Assembly: GCF_020567525.1 (NCBI RefSeq)
Contig: NZ_JAJCVI010000002.1
Location: 1 to 64,000, forward strand
Direction of reading: 5' to 3'
DNA length: 64,000 bases
Source of the DNA: Halorubellus salinus
Lineage (GTDB): Archaea; Halobacteriota; Halobacteria; Halobacteriales; Natrialbaceae
A program made the translations under genes and the position numbers. Below the pieces are notes generated by a model that saw only the letters and a list, made by a program, of their open reading frames with translations, searched no databases and was not told the DNA's origin. Positions 14,893-23,573 of this stretch are shown here, in pieces (within the stretch, counting starts at the first letter, position 1; every line of letters begins with the position of its first letter).

Positions 14893-16437
14893 TCAGAAGT
14901 CGCCGAGGCTCGCCTGCCCGGTCTCGTCGGGGTCGTCGTCGACGGTCTCGTGCCGTCGGGAGAGGCTTGCGCGCCGTCGTATTGCGGGGTCCTCGAGGGC
15001 TTCGCGAGCGCGGTCGGCGAGTCGCGAGAACCGGTCGCGGGTGTCGGTGGCGCGCGCGTCGAAGTCGACGACGCGACGCGGGTAGTCCGTACCGAGTTCG
15101 ACGCCGCACTCGCGTTGCTCGGCCCTCGACATCGTCCAGGGTTCGGCGAGATACGCGTCGGGAACGGGCGCGAGTTCGGGGACGTGTTCGCGAACGAAGT
15201 CGCCGTCGGGGTCGTGCTCGCGCTGGTTCTTCGCGGGGTCGTAGACGCGGACGGGGTGGATGCCGGTGAGGTTCCCCTGCATCTGCCACTGCTCGTAGTT
15301 GATGCCGGCGTCGGCGTCGACGAGGTGGTAGTACATGAAGTCCGCGCCGGGCTTCCACCAGCACTGGAGGACGTGACAGTAGAACGTAGCGACGAGCGCG
15401 CGCATCCGGAAGTTCAGGTGGCCGGTGTCGACGAGACACCGCATGGACGCGTCGACGAGCGGATACCCGGTCTCGCCGCGTTTCCAGGCGTCGACGAGGT
15501 CGGGGTCGTGGCGGTCGCGGTGGAGGCCACGCATGACGGGGTTGATCGCTCGTTCGGTCGCTCGCGGCCAGTCCTGGAGCTTCTGGCGGAAGTGCTGGTT
15601 CCAGTAGAGGCGTTCGACGAACCGCTCCCGGCCCTGGCCGTGCGGGGAGTCCCGTGCGGCCTGGTAGGCCTCGCGGACGCTCAGGCAACCCATCGCGAGG
15701 TACGGCGAGAGCCGCGAGCAGCGCTCGCGCGCCGCCGTCGGCGAGGAGATGCTCTCGGGGTACGCGTCGAGGTTCGCGACGAAGTGCTCGAGCCGTCGTT
15801 TCGCAGGGGTGCGACCGCCCCGCTGGACGCCGGTCTTCTCGGGGTCGACGTCGTACCGGTCCCGTATCTCGTCGAGCGACACGTCGAGTTCGACGGCGTC
15901 GTCGTCGAGCGCCTGGTCGTCGTTGAGCGTCTGTTCGTCGTCGATTGCGGCGTCCAGCGCCTCCTTTGGCGGTACGACGCGCTCGGGGCCCGCGAACCGG
16001 TCGGCTTCCATGTACGCCTCGGCGTGACTGCTCCAGCCGTCGCGCGGGTCGTCGGCGTCGCGCCGTATCGCGTCCGCGACGTGCCCGACGAGGCGGTCGC
16101 CGAGTGCCGCCCGAGCTTGCTCGTCGCGCTCGCGGCCGTACCGGGCGGTCGTGTGGTGGTTGTAGTGGACGTCGGCGTCGAGGGCGTCCGCGAGCGCTGG
16201 CAGGACGCTGAGCGGGTCGCCGTGGGCGAGGAGGAGACCGCCGTCGCGCTCGCGGTACTGGGCGTCGAGGTCGGCGAGCGACTCGAGGAGGAACTCGATG
16301 CGGGCGTCGCACGCCAGCCCGTCCGCGAGGAACGCCGGGTCGAGCACGAACACGGGGACGGCGTCGCTGCCGGCGGCCGCGACCGCCGGGTTGTCGGGAA
16401 CGCGCAGGTCGGCGCGATGCCAGACGATGTCCGGCAT
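14893..16437 (-). CDS. Cryptochrome/photolyase family protein
   Basis: A 514-aa protein starting MPDIVWHRADLRVPDNPAV. The N-terminal alpha/beta domain (about 1-130) holds the antenna site, and the C-terminal helical domain binds FAD (RCSRLSPYLAMGCLSVREAY, then FRMRALVATFY and DADAGINYEQWQ). Members use blue light either to repair UV photoproducts or to signal. The conserved WNQHFRQKLQDW and GYPLVDASMRCL stretches fit a photolyase/cryptochrome core, but substrate class (CPD, 6-4, or none) cannot be settled by eye. The ATG is 4 nt after the stop of a small membrane-protein gene, so they are co-transcribed. Confidence 0.9.
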   Translation of the reverse strand: MPDIVWHRADLRVPDNPAVAAAGSDAVPVFVLDPAFLADGLACDARIEFLLESLADLDAQYRERDGGLLLAHGDPLSVLPALADALDADVHYNHHTTARYGRERDEQARAALGDRLVGHVADAIRRDADDPRDGWSSHAEAYMEADRFAGPERVVPPKEALDAAIDDEQTLNDDQALDDDAVELDVSLDEIRDRYDVDPEKTGVQRGGRTPAKRRLEHFVANLDAYPESISSPTAARERCSRLSPYLAMGCLSVREAYQAARDSPHGQGRERFVERLYWNQHFRQKLQDWPRATERAINPVMRGLHRDRHDPDLVDAWKRGETGYPLVDASMRCLVDTGHLNFRMRALVATFYCHVLQCWWKPGADFMYYHLVDADAGINYEQWQMQGNLTGIHPVRVYDPAKNQREHDPDGDFVREHVPELAPVPDAYLAEPWTMSRAEQRECGVELGTDYPRRVVDFDARATDTRDRFSRLADRAREALEDPAIRRRASLSRRHETVDDDPDETGQASLGDF

Positions 16438-16441
16438 GCGT

Positions 16442-16708
16442 TCAGAACTGGGTGTCTCGCGGCGGGTCGTCGTCCTCCTCGCCGTACGAGTCCTCGCCGA
16501 TGTCGCGGATGAACCCGTGCTTGAACCCGATGTAGCCGAGGAGGGAGATGGCGAGGATGGGCGGCAGGATGAGGAACCCCCAGAGGGGGTCCAGTCCCCA
16601 GAAGAGGAGGAGAACGACGTCGGCGACGCCGATCGCGACGAACGGGAGGATGTACAGCACGGCCCGGAGCCGGTTGACGTCCTTCCCCTCCGATGGCAGC
16701 GCGTCCAT
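16442..16708 (-). CDS. Small two-helix membrane protein upstream of photolyase
   Basis: An 88-aa protein starting [19 protein letters not shown]. Two transmembrane helices are evident (about residues 16-36 and 40-62), followed by an acidic cytoplasmic tail ending DDPPRDTQF. No family is known to me. It ends 4 nt before the photolyase start, the tightest spacing in this part of the window, which implies shared expression and perhaps a light- or stress-related role (inference). Confidence 0.7.
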   Translation of the reverse strand: MDALPSEGKDVNRLRAVLYILPFVAIGVADVVLLLFWGLDPLWGFLILPPILAISLLGYIGFKHGFIRDIGEDSYGEEDDDPPRDTQF

Positions 16709-16841
16709 ACTGGACGCTCAGGGGTGGAGTTCCAAAAGCACGCTGGTCGCGGCCGCGACCCGACGCGAGGAGGCGTCGGTCCTCGGCGGGTGAACGAGCC
16801 CGTGAACGCTCGGGAACTCGTCGTCGTGCCGTAATCGCGGT

Positions 16842-16849
16842 GATTTATG
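16842..16849 (+). promoter_or_regulatory. TATA box of methylmalonyl-CoA mutase gene
   Basis: GATTTATG sits about 25-30 nt upstream of the chosen ATG at 16874, the spacing of a leaderless haloarchaeal promoter. This also argues against the earlier in-frame ATG at 16847, which overlaps the box itself. Confidence 0.5.
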
Positions 16850-16873
16850 ATGCGGGTGACCGACGGTTCTGGT

Positions 16874-18556
16874 ATGTTCGACCAGGACGACCTCGAAGCG
16901 ATCCGGGAGGGACGCGAGGACTGGGAAGAGTCGGAAGTCGACCCCGTCCTGGAGCGCTTCGGCGAACGAGAGGACGAGTTCACGACCGATACGGGCGGCC
17001 ACGAGGTCGAGCGACTGTACACGCCGAACGACGTCGCCGACCTCGACTACGACGACGACCTCGGGTTCCCCGGCGAGGACCCGTACACGCGCGGCGTGTA
17101 CTCGACGGGGTACCGTGGCCGATTGTGGACGATGCGCCAGTACGCCGGGATGGGGACGCCCGAGGAGACGAACGAGCGCTTCAACTACCTGATGGACGAG
17201 GGCCAGACGGGGCTGTCGATGGCGTTCGACCTGCCGACGCAGATGGGGCGGGACAGCGACCACGCGATGTCCGCCGGCGAGGTCGGGAAGTCCGGCGTCG
17301 CCATCGACACGCTCGCGGACATGGAGACGGTGTTCGAGGGCATCCCGCTCGACGAGGTGTCGACGTCGATGACGATCAACGCGCCCGCGAGCGTCCTGCT
17401 GGCGATGTACATCGCGGTCGGCGACCAGCAGGGCGTGGACCGCGAGGAGCTCCGGGGGACCATCCAGAACGACGTCCTGAAGGAGTACATCGCGCGGAAC
17501 ACGTACATCTATCCGCCGGAGCCGTCGATGCGCATCATCACGGACATCTTCGAGTTCTGCGCGGACGAGACGCCGAAGTTCAACACGATCTCCATCTCCG
17601 GCTATCACATCCGCGAGGCGGGGTCGACGGCGGCTCAGGAGCTCGCGTTCACGCTCGGTGACGGCATCGAGTACGTGAAGGCCGCGCTCGACGCGGGATT
17701 GGACGTGGACGAGTTCGCGCCGCAGCTATCGTTCTTCTTCAACGGACACAACAACATCTTCGAGGAGGTGGCGAAGTTCCGCGCGGCCCGCCGGATGTGG
17801 GCGACGATCATGGAGGAGCGCTTCGACGCCGAGTCGGAGAAGTCGAAGCAACTCAAGTTCCACACGCAGACCGCGGGGTCGATGCTGACGGCACAGCAGG
17901 TGGAGAACAACGTCGTCCGCGTCGCGTACCAAGCGCTCGCAGCCGTCCTCGGTGGCACCCAGAGCCTGCACACGAACGGGAAGGACGAGGCGCTGTCGCT
18001 CCCCACCGAGAAGTCGGTGCGGACCGCGCTCAGGACCCAGCAGATCCTCGCACACGAGTCCGGCGCAGCGGACACCATCGACCCGCTCGCGGGGAGTTAC
18101 TACGTGGAGAGCCTGACGGACGAGGTCGAGGAGGACGCGTTCGCCATCCTCGACGAGGTCGACGAGCGCGGCGGGATGCGCGAAGCCATCGAGTCCCAGT
18201 GGGTGCAGCGCCAGATCCAGGACGTCGCGTTCGACCGCCAGCAGGAGATCGAGGAGAAGGAACGCGTCATCGTCGGCGTGAACGAGTTCCAGGTCGACGA
18301 GGAGCCCGAGATGGACATCGAGGAGGTCGCGCCCGAGGAGGAGGAGAAGCAGGTCCGGAACCTCGAATCGGTGAAAACCGAGCGCGACGACGAGGCGGTC
18401 GACGCGGCGCTCGCGGCACTCGAGGACGCAGCCGAAGGGGACGAGAACGTGATGCCGTACATCGTCGACGCCGTGAAGGCGTACGCGACCGTCGGCGAGA
18501 TCTGCGACGTCATGCGCGACGTCTTCGGCGAATACCAACCCGGGAGTGCGCTCTAA
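16874..18556 (+). CDS. mcmA1: Methylmalonyl-CoA mutase, catalytic (large) subunit
   Basis: A 560-aa protein starting [20 protein letters not shown]. It is the TIM-barrel substrate-binding subunit: [30 protein letters not shown], then [12 protein letters not shown] and the C-terminal [18 protein letters not shown]. The cobalamin-binding domain is absent, as is normal in archaea where a separate small subunit supplies it; that gene is not in the window. The enzyme interconverts methylmalonyl-CoA and succinyl-CoA in propionate and 3-hydroxypropionate-type metabolism. The acid-rich stretch near residues 478-505 is an insertion. The epimerase gene lies 3.4 kb downstream. Confidence 0.93.
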   Translation: MFDQDDLEAIREGREDWEESEVDPVLERFGEREDEFTTDTGGHEVERLYTPNDVADLDYDDDLGFPGEDPYTRGVYSTGYRGRLWTMRQYAGMGTPEETNERFNYLMDEGQTGLSMAFDLPTQMGRDSDHAMSAGEVGKSGVAIDTLADMETVFEGIPLDEVSTSMTINAPASVLLAMYIAVGDQQGVDREELRGTIQNDVLKEYIARNTYIYPPEPSMRIITDIFEFCADETPKFNTISISGYHIREAGSTAAQELAFTLGDGIEYVKAALDAGLDVDEFAPQLSFFFNGHNNIFEEVAKFRAARRMWATIMEERFDAESEKSKQLKFHTQTAGSMLTAQQVENNVVRVAYQALAAVLGGTQSLHTNGKDEALSLPTEKSVRTALRTQQILAHESGAADTIDPLAGSYYVESLTDEVEEDAFAILDEVDERGGMREAIESQWVQRQIQDVAFDRQQEIEEKERVIVGVNEFQVDEEPEMDIEEVAPEEEEKQVRNLESVKTERDDEAVDAALAALEDAAEGDENVMPYIVDAVKAYATVGEICDVMRDVFGEYQPGSAL

Positions 18557-18620
18557 CTGACTCCTCCAGCATACGGCGACCCCTAGGTCGCCGTTTCTGG
18601 TGGTCTCGTTTTGTCGTTGT

Positions 18621-19568
18621 TCAGTGGTCGTTCCGGGTGGTGGTGGCGACGCGTTCGGTGTCGCCGTCGGCGTCGCGGTGGTGGAGGTGGACGTGGTCGG
18701 GGAGGTCGTGGTCGAAGTCGACGGTCGCTTGGTAGTCGAGTGCGCCGATGCAGTCCTGGCACGCCTTGTCGGGGTGGGTGGCGTCGACGACGACGGTCGC
18801 GGTCCTGCGCTCGTCGCTGTACGTCGCGGTCGCTATCGAGAGCTCGTGGCAGGGGTTGGACGCAATGAAGGTACCGTCGACGCGGACGCGCTCGCCGTCG
18901 TACGCGAGGGTCGCGCTCGCGTCGCTGTCGGTCGCGCACCCACGGTCGGTGACGTCGACGTTCGTGGTCGCTACCTCGGGTCGCGCGCAGTAGACGAGCG
19001 TGCTCGCGGTGCCGTAGTCGACGACGTCGGTCTTCCCGAGGCCGTAACTGGTGCCGGAGTCGTTGCAGTCGAACCACTCGCGGCCGACGACGACGGTCCC
19101 GAACGGTTCGTCGTCGACCGCGAGGGCGAGCGCGTACCGCGTCGGCTCCTGGAGCGAGAGCTCGACGGTGTAGCCGGCGGGGACGGCGACGGGGCCGAGC
19201 GTCCGCCCGGTGTCGGTCGCACCGTCGACGACGGTGATGCGGACGTCGCGCTCGCGGTCGACGCGATTCCAGAACGTGACGTCGTGCGGCTGGTTCGCGT
19301 CCGGGAACGCGACCGCGTCGCGGTCGCCGACCGCGAACGACTCGACGGGACCGCCGCTGGGGTTCCAGTCCGGGTCGAGTGCGTTCGGTTCGCGCGCGTC
19401 GCCCTCGCGGGTCGTCGCGGGTTCGGTCGTGCCGTCGTCGGCCGGTCGGTCGGTCGCGCTCGATGCGGGTTCCGTGCCAGGGTCCGCGCCGAAGCCCTGG
19501 AGGCAGCCAGCGGTGCCGGCCGCGCCACCTGCTGCGGCGAGCGCGGCGAGGAGGGTGCGTCTGTTCAT
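18621..19568 (-). CDS. Cys-rich Tat lipoprotein, paralog A
   Basis: A 315-aa protein beginning MNRRTLLAALAAAGG with a twin-arginine pair at residues 3-4 and a lipobox ending at Cys22 (GTAGCLQG). After a Thr/Asp-rich spacer come a beta-rich domain, the motif FDCNDSGTSYGL, and a C-terminal block with CQDCIGALDYQATVDFDHDLPDHV. It is a paralog of the next gene; the shared FDCN and CxxCxGAxDY motifs suggest paired Cys that form disulfides or bind a metal outside the cell. No family is recognised. It lies 6 bp downstream of paralog B. Confidence 0.75.
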   Translation of the reverse strand: MNRRTLLAALAAAGGAAGTAGCLQGFGADPGTEPASSATDRPADDGTTEPATTREGDAREPNALDPDWNPSGGPVESFAVGDRDAVAFPDANQPHDVTFWNRVDRERDVRITVVDGATDTGRTLGPVAVPAGYTVELSLQEPTRYALALAVDDEPFGTVVVGREWFDCNDSGTSYGLGKTDVVDYGTASTLVYCARPEVATTNVDVTDRGCATDSDASATLAYDGERVRVDGTFIASNPCHELSIATATYSDERRTATVVVDATHPDKACQDCIGALDYQATVDFDHDLPDHVHLHHRDADGDTERVATTTRNDH

Positions 19569-19574
19569 GTGAAC

Positions 19575-20576
19575 TCAGACGTCGTCGTTCCAGGCGGCGG
19601 TGGCGACGCGGCGCTCCTCGTCCCAGCTCCGGTGGTAGACCTCGACGCGGTCCGGGAAGTCGTGCTCGTACGCGACGGTGGCCTCGTAGTCGATGGCGCC
19701 GACGCACTGCACGCAGCCGTCGTCGCTAGCGGTCGCCGCGACGACGACGCGGGCGGTTCGGGTCTTCTCGTCGTAGCCGAGCCCGGCGATGGCGAGGTCG
19801 TGACAGGGGTCCGGTGCGGGGACGGTGCCCTCGACGCGGATGACCTGGTCGCCGTAGCCTGCGACCGCCGTCTCGTCCTCGCGGTTCCCACACTCCCCGT
19901 CGCCCGCGGTCAGCGACGTCTCGGCGACGCTCGGTGCGGGACAGCCCGCGGCCGTGCTGACGACGCCGTAGTCCTCGAGCTCGGACTCGCGGAGCGCGTA
20001 CCGCCCTGCGGACTCGTTGCAGTCGAACAGGTCGCGGCCGACGCGTATCTCGCCGAGGCGGCCGTCGTCGGCGCGGACGGTGACGACGTACCGCGTCGGC
20101 ACCTGGAGGTCGACCTGGAGCAGGCCGTCCGCGGGCACGGTCACGGCGTCGAGTCGTTCGAGTTCCTCGGTGCGGCCGTCGGTCCACTCGACGCGAACGT
20201 CGCGCTCGCGGTCGACCGCGTTCCAGAGGACGAGCGAGTGCGGACGGTTGTTCTCGGGGAACGACAGGCCGTCGCGGTCGTTGATCGCGAGCGTCTCGAC
20301 GGGGTCGCCCGACCGCGGCCAGTCCTCGCGGTCGTCGGTGGTCGCATCGTCGTCCGTCGGCTCGTCGTCCGTCGTCGGTTCGCCGTCGGTGGTCGGCTCG
20401 TCATCGTGCGTGGTGGTATCGGTGCCGTCGCGCGTGGTGGTGTCGGTGCCGTTGCGCGTGGTGGTGTCGGTCGTTCCGGCGGTCGTCGTCGGACTACCGA
20501 TTCCTTGGAGGCAGCCAGCGGTTCCGAGGGCACCGCTGGCCGCGCCGAGGGACGCCAGGAGCGTGCGTCGCTTCAT
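19575..20576 (-). CDS. Cys-rich Tat lipoprotein, paralog B
   Basis: A 333-aa protein starting MKRRTLLASLGAASG, with twin Arg at 3-4 and lipobox Cys22 (GTAGCLQG). A long Thr/Asp repeat spacer (about residues 30-80, TTTRNGTDTTTRDGTDTTT) holds the domain away from the membrane. The folded part mirrors paralog A: FDCNESAGRYAL and CVQCVGAIDYEATVAYEHDFPD. Both genes are probably one operon formed by duplication. An in-frame ATG 7 codons upstream is possible but would spoil the Tat signal. Function is unknown. Confidence 0.75.
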   Translation of the reverse strand: MKRRTLLASLGAASGALGTAGCLQGIGSPTTTAGTTDTTTRNGTDTTTRDGTDTTTHDDEPTTDGEPTTDDEPTDDDATTDDREDWPRSGDPVETLAINDRDGLSFPENNRPHSLVLWNAVDRERDVRVEWTDGRTEELERLDAVTVPADGLLQVDLQVPTRYVVTVRADDGRLGEIRVGRDLFDCNESAGRYALRESELEDYGVVSTAAGCPAPSVAETSLTAGDGECGNREDETAVAGYGDQVIRVEGTVPAPDPCHDLAIAGLGYDEKTRTARVVVAATASDDGCVQCVGAIDYEATVAYEHDFPDRVEVYHRSWDEERRVATAAWNDDV

Positions 20577-20624
20577 GCACGAGTGGTCGACGGCCACGGG
20601 TGACTTTCTTCGGGTAGCTGAAAC

Positions 20625-20684
20625 CGGCGTTTCAGTCGGTCAGTCGGCGTTTCAGTCGGTCGGTCGGCGTTTCAGTCGGTCGCC
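20625..20684. repeat. Three 20-bp direct repeats before the lipoprotein pair
   Basis: Three adjacent 20-bp units start at 20625, 20645 and 20665, each with CGGCGTTTCAGTCGGTC. They sit between the stop of the aminotransferase gene and the start of lipoprotein paralog B, both on the minus strand, within 50-110 bp of the lipoprotein ATG. They could be regulator sites for the lipoprotein operon or a simple slippage array. Confidence 0.8.
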
Positions 20685-20691
20685 CGGACGT

Positions 20692-21810
20692 TCACTCGCT
20701 CGCGTCGAGGACGGCGAGGAGTTCGTCGACGTCCTCGCGGGTGTTGTAGACGTGGAGGCTGGCGCGGACGACGCCGGCGGTGGGGATGGAGCGAATCTGG
20801 ACGTCGGCGTCGGCAGCGCGCTCGACGGTCGCCTCCGGGTCCGGGTCGGAGAAGGAGACGAGCCCGGAGTGGTACTCGCGGGGCGAGACGAGCCGGTCGT
20901 CGCCGAGGTGTGCCTTGAGGTAATCCGTGAGTTCGGCGTTGTGGGACTCGACCGTATCCAGCCCGACGGATTCCATCATCTCGATGGCTTCCGCGAGGCC
21001 GGCGTACGGTGCGGGGGCGACGGTCCCGAACTCGAAGCGCTTCGCGCCCGCCTCGTACTCGTAGTGGTCGGCGTAGGGGTCGACGAGGTTCCGGTACCCG
21101 AGCTGGGCGGGTTCGAGCGTCTCCGCGAACGCCTCGTCGACGTACATGTAGCCGGCGCCCCACGGGCCGAGCAGCCACTTGTGCGCGCTCCCGGCGACGA
21201 CGTCCGCGCCCCAGTCGTGGACGGAGAAGTCGTGCTGGCCGGTGGACTGGACGGCGTCGACGAGCACCCTGGCGCCGGCGTCCTGCGCGATCTCGGTGAG
21301 TTCGCGGACGGGTGCGAGCGTGCCGGTCGTCCAGCAGATCGAGGAGAACGTCGCGAGCGTCGCACCCTGGACGGCGTCGGCCCACTCGTCGGAGTCGATG
21401 CGGCCGCGGTCGGTCTCGACGACGCGCACCTCGACGCCGTACTCGTCGCGGAGCCGTCGCCAGGGAAGGATACCGGCGGCGTGCTCGGCGTCGGTGCGGA
21501 CGACGACGTCGTCCTCGTCCCAGTCCATCGCGAGCGGGAGGCGACTGATGCCGTCGGTCGTGCTCCCGGTGAGTGCGACCTCGACGGGGTCGGCGTCGAC
21601 GTGCCCGGCGACGGTCTCGCGGACGTCGTCGAACAACTCGAACGCGGGGACGTACATGCCGTCGCCGGCGGGCGTCTCGTACTCGTGGTGCTCGTACCAG
21701 GACTCGACGGCGTCGACGACGCGCCGCGAGCTCGGGCCGCTCGCGCCCGTGTTCAGGTACGTCGTCTCCCGGAGCGCTGGCGTGTCCGCGCGGATGTCGG
21801 CGGGGTCCAT
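20692..21810 (-). CDS. Class V aminotransferase (cysteine desulfurase-like fold)
   Basis: A 372-aa PLP enzyme starting MDPADIRADTPALRETTYLN. The cofactor Lys is in AGSAHKWLLGPWG (about residue 211), and the Asp/Gln pair is seen in RVLVDAVQSTGQHDF. The N-terminal TYLNTGASGPSSRRV is the class V substrate loop. A SufS-type Cys loop is not evident near the C-terminus (VSPREYHSGLVSFS), so it may act on another substrate such as isopenicillin epimerase-like or selenocysteine lyase-like ones. It precedes the lipoprotein pair on the same strand and is divergent from the epimerase gene. Confidence 0.85.
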   Translation of the reverse strand: MDPADIRADTPALRETTYLNTGASGPSSRRVVDAVESWYEHHEYETPAGDGMYVPAFELFDDVRETVAGHVDADPVEVALTGSTTDGISRLPLAMDWDEDDVVVRTDAEHAAGILPWRRLRDEYGVEVRVVETDRGRIDSDEWADAVQGATLATFSSICWTTGTLAPVRELTEIAQDAGARVLVDAVQSTGQHDFSVHDWGADVVAGSAHKWLLGPWGAGYMYVDEAFAETLEPAQLGYRNLVDPYADHYEYEAGAKRFEFGTVAPAPYAGLAEAIEMMESVGLDTVESHNAELTDYLKAHLGDDRLVSPREYHSGLVSFSDPDPEATVERAADADVQIRSIPTAGVVRASLHVYNTREDVDELLAVLDASE

Positions 21811-21940
21811 GCCCGCAGTGTTGCACGCTTCGTACAAATCCCTGTGGGTCGGTTCCCGCGCGCAGAGATTCGGCCCGGCCGGTCCCGCCCGGTCTCGTGG
21901 ACCCCCCGGACTTAATTCCTCGCCGACCGCATGCTCGCAC

Positions 21941-22327
21941 ATGCACTTCGACCACGCCGGCATCGCCACGACCGACGCGGACGACCTCGCGAGCCTCTAC
22001 GTCGACCTCCTCGACGCCGAACGCGTCCACCGCGAGGAGTTCGACGGGATGCTCGTCGTCTTCATCGAGACGGGCGACGGCTACCTCGAACTCCTCGAAC
22101 CCCTCGGAGACGAGGGCGCGATCGCCAAGTACCTCCAGGACCGCGACGGCGGCATCCACCACGTCGCCTACGCCACCGACGACGTCGAGGCCGCGCTCGC
22201 GAACGCTCGCGACCTCGGCGTCGACCTCATCGACGAGGAACCACGACCGGGCGCGTGGGGGCACGACGTCGCGTTCTGCCACCCGAAGTCCACGGGCGGC
22301 GTCCTCGTCGAGTTCGTCGAGCACTGA
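21941..22327 (+). CDS. mce: Methylmalonyl-CoA epimerase
   Basis: A 128-aa VOC-fold protein starting MHFDHAGIATTDADDLASLY, the typical length and opening of the epimerase. Metal ligands are His4 (FDHAGIA), Glu in YLELLEPLG, His in GIHHVAYAT and the C-terminal Glu in VLVEFVEH. It racemises the C2 of methylmalonyl-CoA, feeding the mutase encoded at 16874-18556. In many haloarchaea the two genes are adjacent; here three other genes intervene. Confidence 0.9.
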   Translation: MHFDHAGIATTDADDLASLYVDLLDAERVHREEFDGMLVVFIETGDGYLELLEPLGDEGAIAKYLQDRDGGIHHVAYATDDVEAALANARDLGVDLIDEEPRPGAWGHDVAFCHPKSTGGVLVEFVEH

Positions 22328-22375
22328 GAGAACCGGTTCGCTGGCGACGACCACCGCCGGCGAGCGTGGGAGCGG

Positions 22376-22837
22376 TCAGTGCTGGCCGTTCCGCTTCGGG
22401 TTCGGCTGGCGCGTGTCGAGCGCGTAGTCGTCCGGGTCGACGGGAACGAGACCCGTGTCCCGGTGGAAGTCGGCGTCCTCGGGGTCGACGAGCACGAAAT
22501 CGGTGGTCTCCGAGTCGTCGGATTCGACGAGCACGAAGTCCGTCTCGACGTCCTCGATGACGGCCGGATAGTTCCGCGTCGGGTCGCCCGCGGGAACGAG
22601 GTCGGTGTCGCGGACGATGACGAACCCCGTCTCCTCGGTCTCGGGGTCTCGGACCACGAACCCGGTCTCCTCGCCGCTGACGACCGCGGGCCGGTCCGCG
22701 TCCGACTCGTCGACGGGCACGAGGTCGGTGTCGCGAACGATGACGAACCCCGTCTCCTCCTCCTCGCCGTCCTCGGCGTCGTCCGGTTCGACGAGCACGA
22801 AGTCCACGTCCCGCTCGTCGTCTGCTGCGTCTGGCAT
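22376..22837 (-). CDS. Acidic repeat protein with TGFVIVRDTDLVP units
   Basis: A 153-aa, very acidic protein (MPDAADDERDVDFVLVEPDD) built from short degenerate repeats. ETGFVIVRDTDLVP occurs twice, DFVLVE or DFVLVD three times, and shorter forms (ETGFVVRDPE, DTGLVPVDPDD) lie between. Each unit is one hydrophobic strand followed by an acidic turn, which suggests a stacked beta repeat. No Cys, no signal peptide and no membrane segment are seen. I recognise no family. The base composition is like the neighbours, so it is not an obvious recent import. Confidence 0.6.
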   Translation of the reverse strand: MPDAADDERDVDFVLVEPDDAEDGEEEETGFVIVRDTDLVPVDESDADRPAVVSGEETGFVVRDPETEETGFVIVRDTDLVPAGDPTRNYPAVIEDVETDFVLVESDDSETTDFVLVDPEDADFHRDTGLVPVDPDDYALDTRQPNPKRNGQH

Positions 22838-22919
22838 ACGCTAGATTACAGCGCGCCGGAACTTGAATCGTTCCCCGCCAGCGCGAGGAGCGATCGCGAG
22901 CACCAGAGACGGCTTCGAC

Positions 22920-23510
22920 TCAGCGGCCAGCGTGTTCGTCGAGCGTCTCGCGAACCCACTCGCGGCAGTGTTCGTGGAGCGCGTCCGGCGGGGTCTCGAA
23001 CCAGCGGGCTTCGAGGATCTCGTCGTCGACGACGACGAGGGCGGGTTCGGCGGCACCGACGACGCCCTCGAAGTGCACGGTGAGCATCGTGAACGTCCGC
23101 TCGGCGTCGTCCTCGTGGCGGACCTCGGTCCGGACCGCCTCGTGAACGCCAGTCAGTTCGGGGTCGACGCCCGTCTCCTCGCGGACCTCTCGGCGCGCGG
23201 TCGCTGCGAAGTCCTCGCCGGCCTCGTGGCCGCCACCGGGCGTCCCCCAGCGCTCTGGGGCGTCCGCGTGCCGGACGAGGAGGACGCGCCCGTCGGCGTC
23301 GGTGACGAACGCACCAGCGTCGCCGCGCCAGCCGGACAGCGCGCGGTCGACGCCAGCGTCGAAGTACTCCGGCGCGTTCTCGCGGTCCGTCTCGCGCACC
23401 GGGAAGTCGCCGAATCGCTCGTGGAGCGCGGCGAGGCGCACCGCGACGTCCGCCGCGGACACGACGCCACCGAGGAGCTCGTCGCCGCCGACGCCCGTCA
23501 CGCCGACCAC
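22920..23510 (-). CDS. Nudix hydrolase (first of a tandem pair)
   Basis: A 196-aa protein with a complete Nudix box, GGGHEAGEDFAATARREVREETGV (about residues 91-114). The N-terminal ~60 residues are helical (LAALHERFGDFPVRET) and resemble the NUDIX-associated segment in haloarchaeal paralogs. It cleaves a nucleoside diphosphate linked to some moiety; substrate unknown. Its GTG start region falls inside a 38-bp tandem repeat shared with the end of the upstream Nudix gene, so the true start may be GTG 23510 or GTG 23501. Confidence 0.83.
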   Translation of the reverse strand: MVGVTGVGGDELLGGVVSAADVAVRLAALHERFGDFPVRETDRENAPEYFDAGVDRALSGWRGDAGAFVTDADGRVLLVRHADAPERWGTPGGGHEAGEDFAATARREVREETGVDPELTGVHEAVRTEVRHEDDAERTFTMLTVHFEGVVGAAEPALVVVDDEILEARWFETPPDALHEHCREWVRETLDEHAGR

Positions 23511-23572
23511 CCCCGCTCCACGCGGTCGCGGGCCGTCACGCCGACCACCCCCGCTCCACGCGGTCGCGGACA
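23497..23572. repeat. 38-bp tandem repeats between the two Nudix genes
   Basis: Two full units start at 23497 and 23535, and a partial unit starts at 23573 that holds the stop codon and last codons of the upstream Nudix gene. The extra copies therefore duplicate the 3' end of that gene and also form the start region of the next one. Confidence 0.88.
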
Positions 23573-23573
23573 G

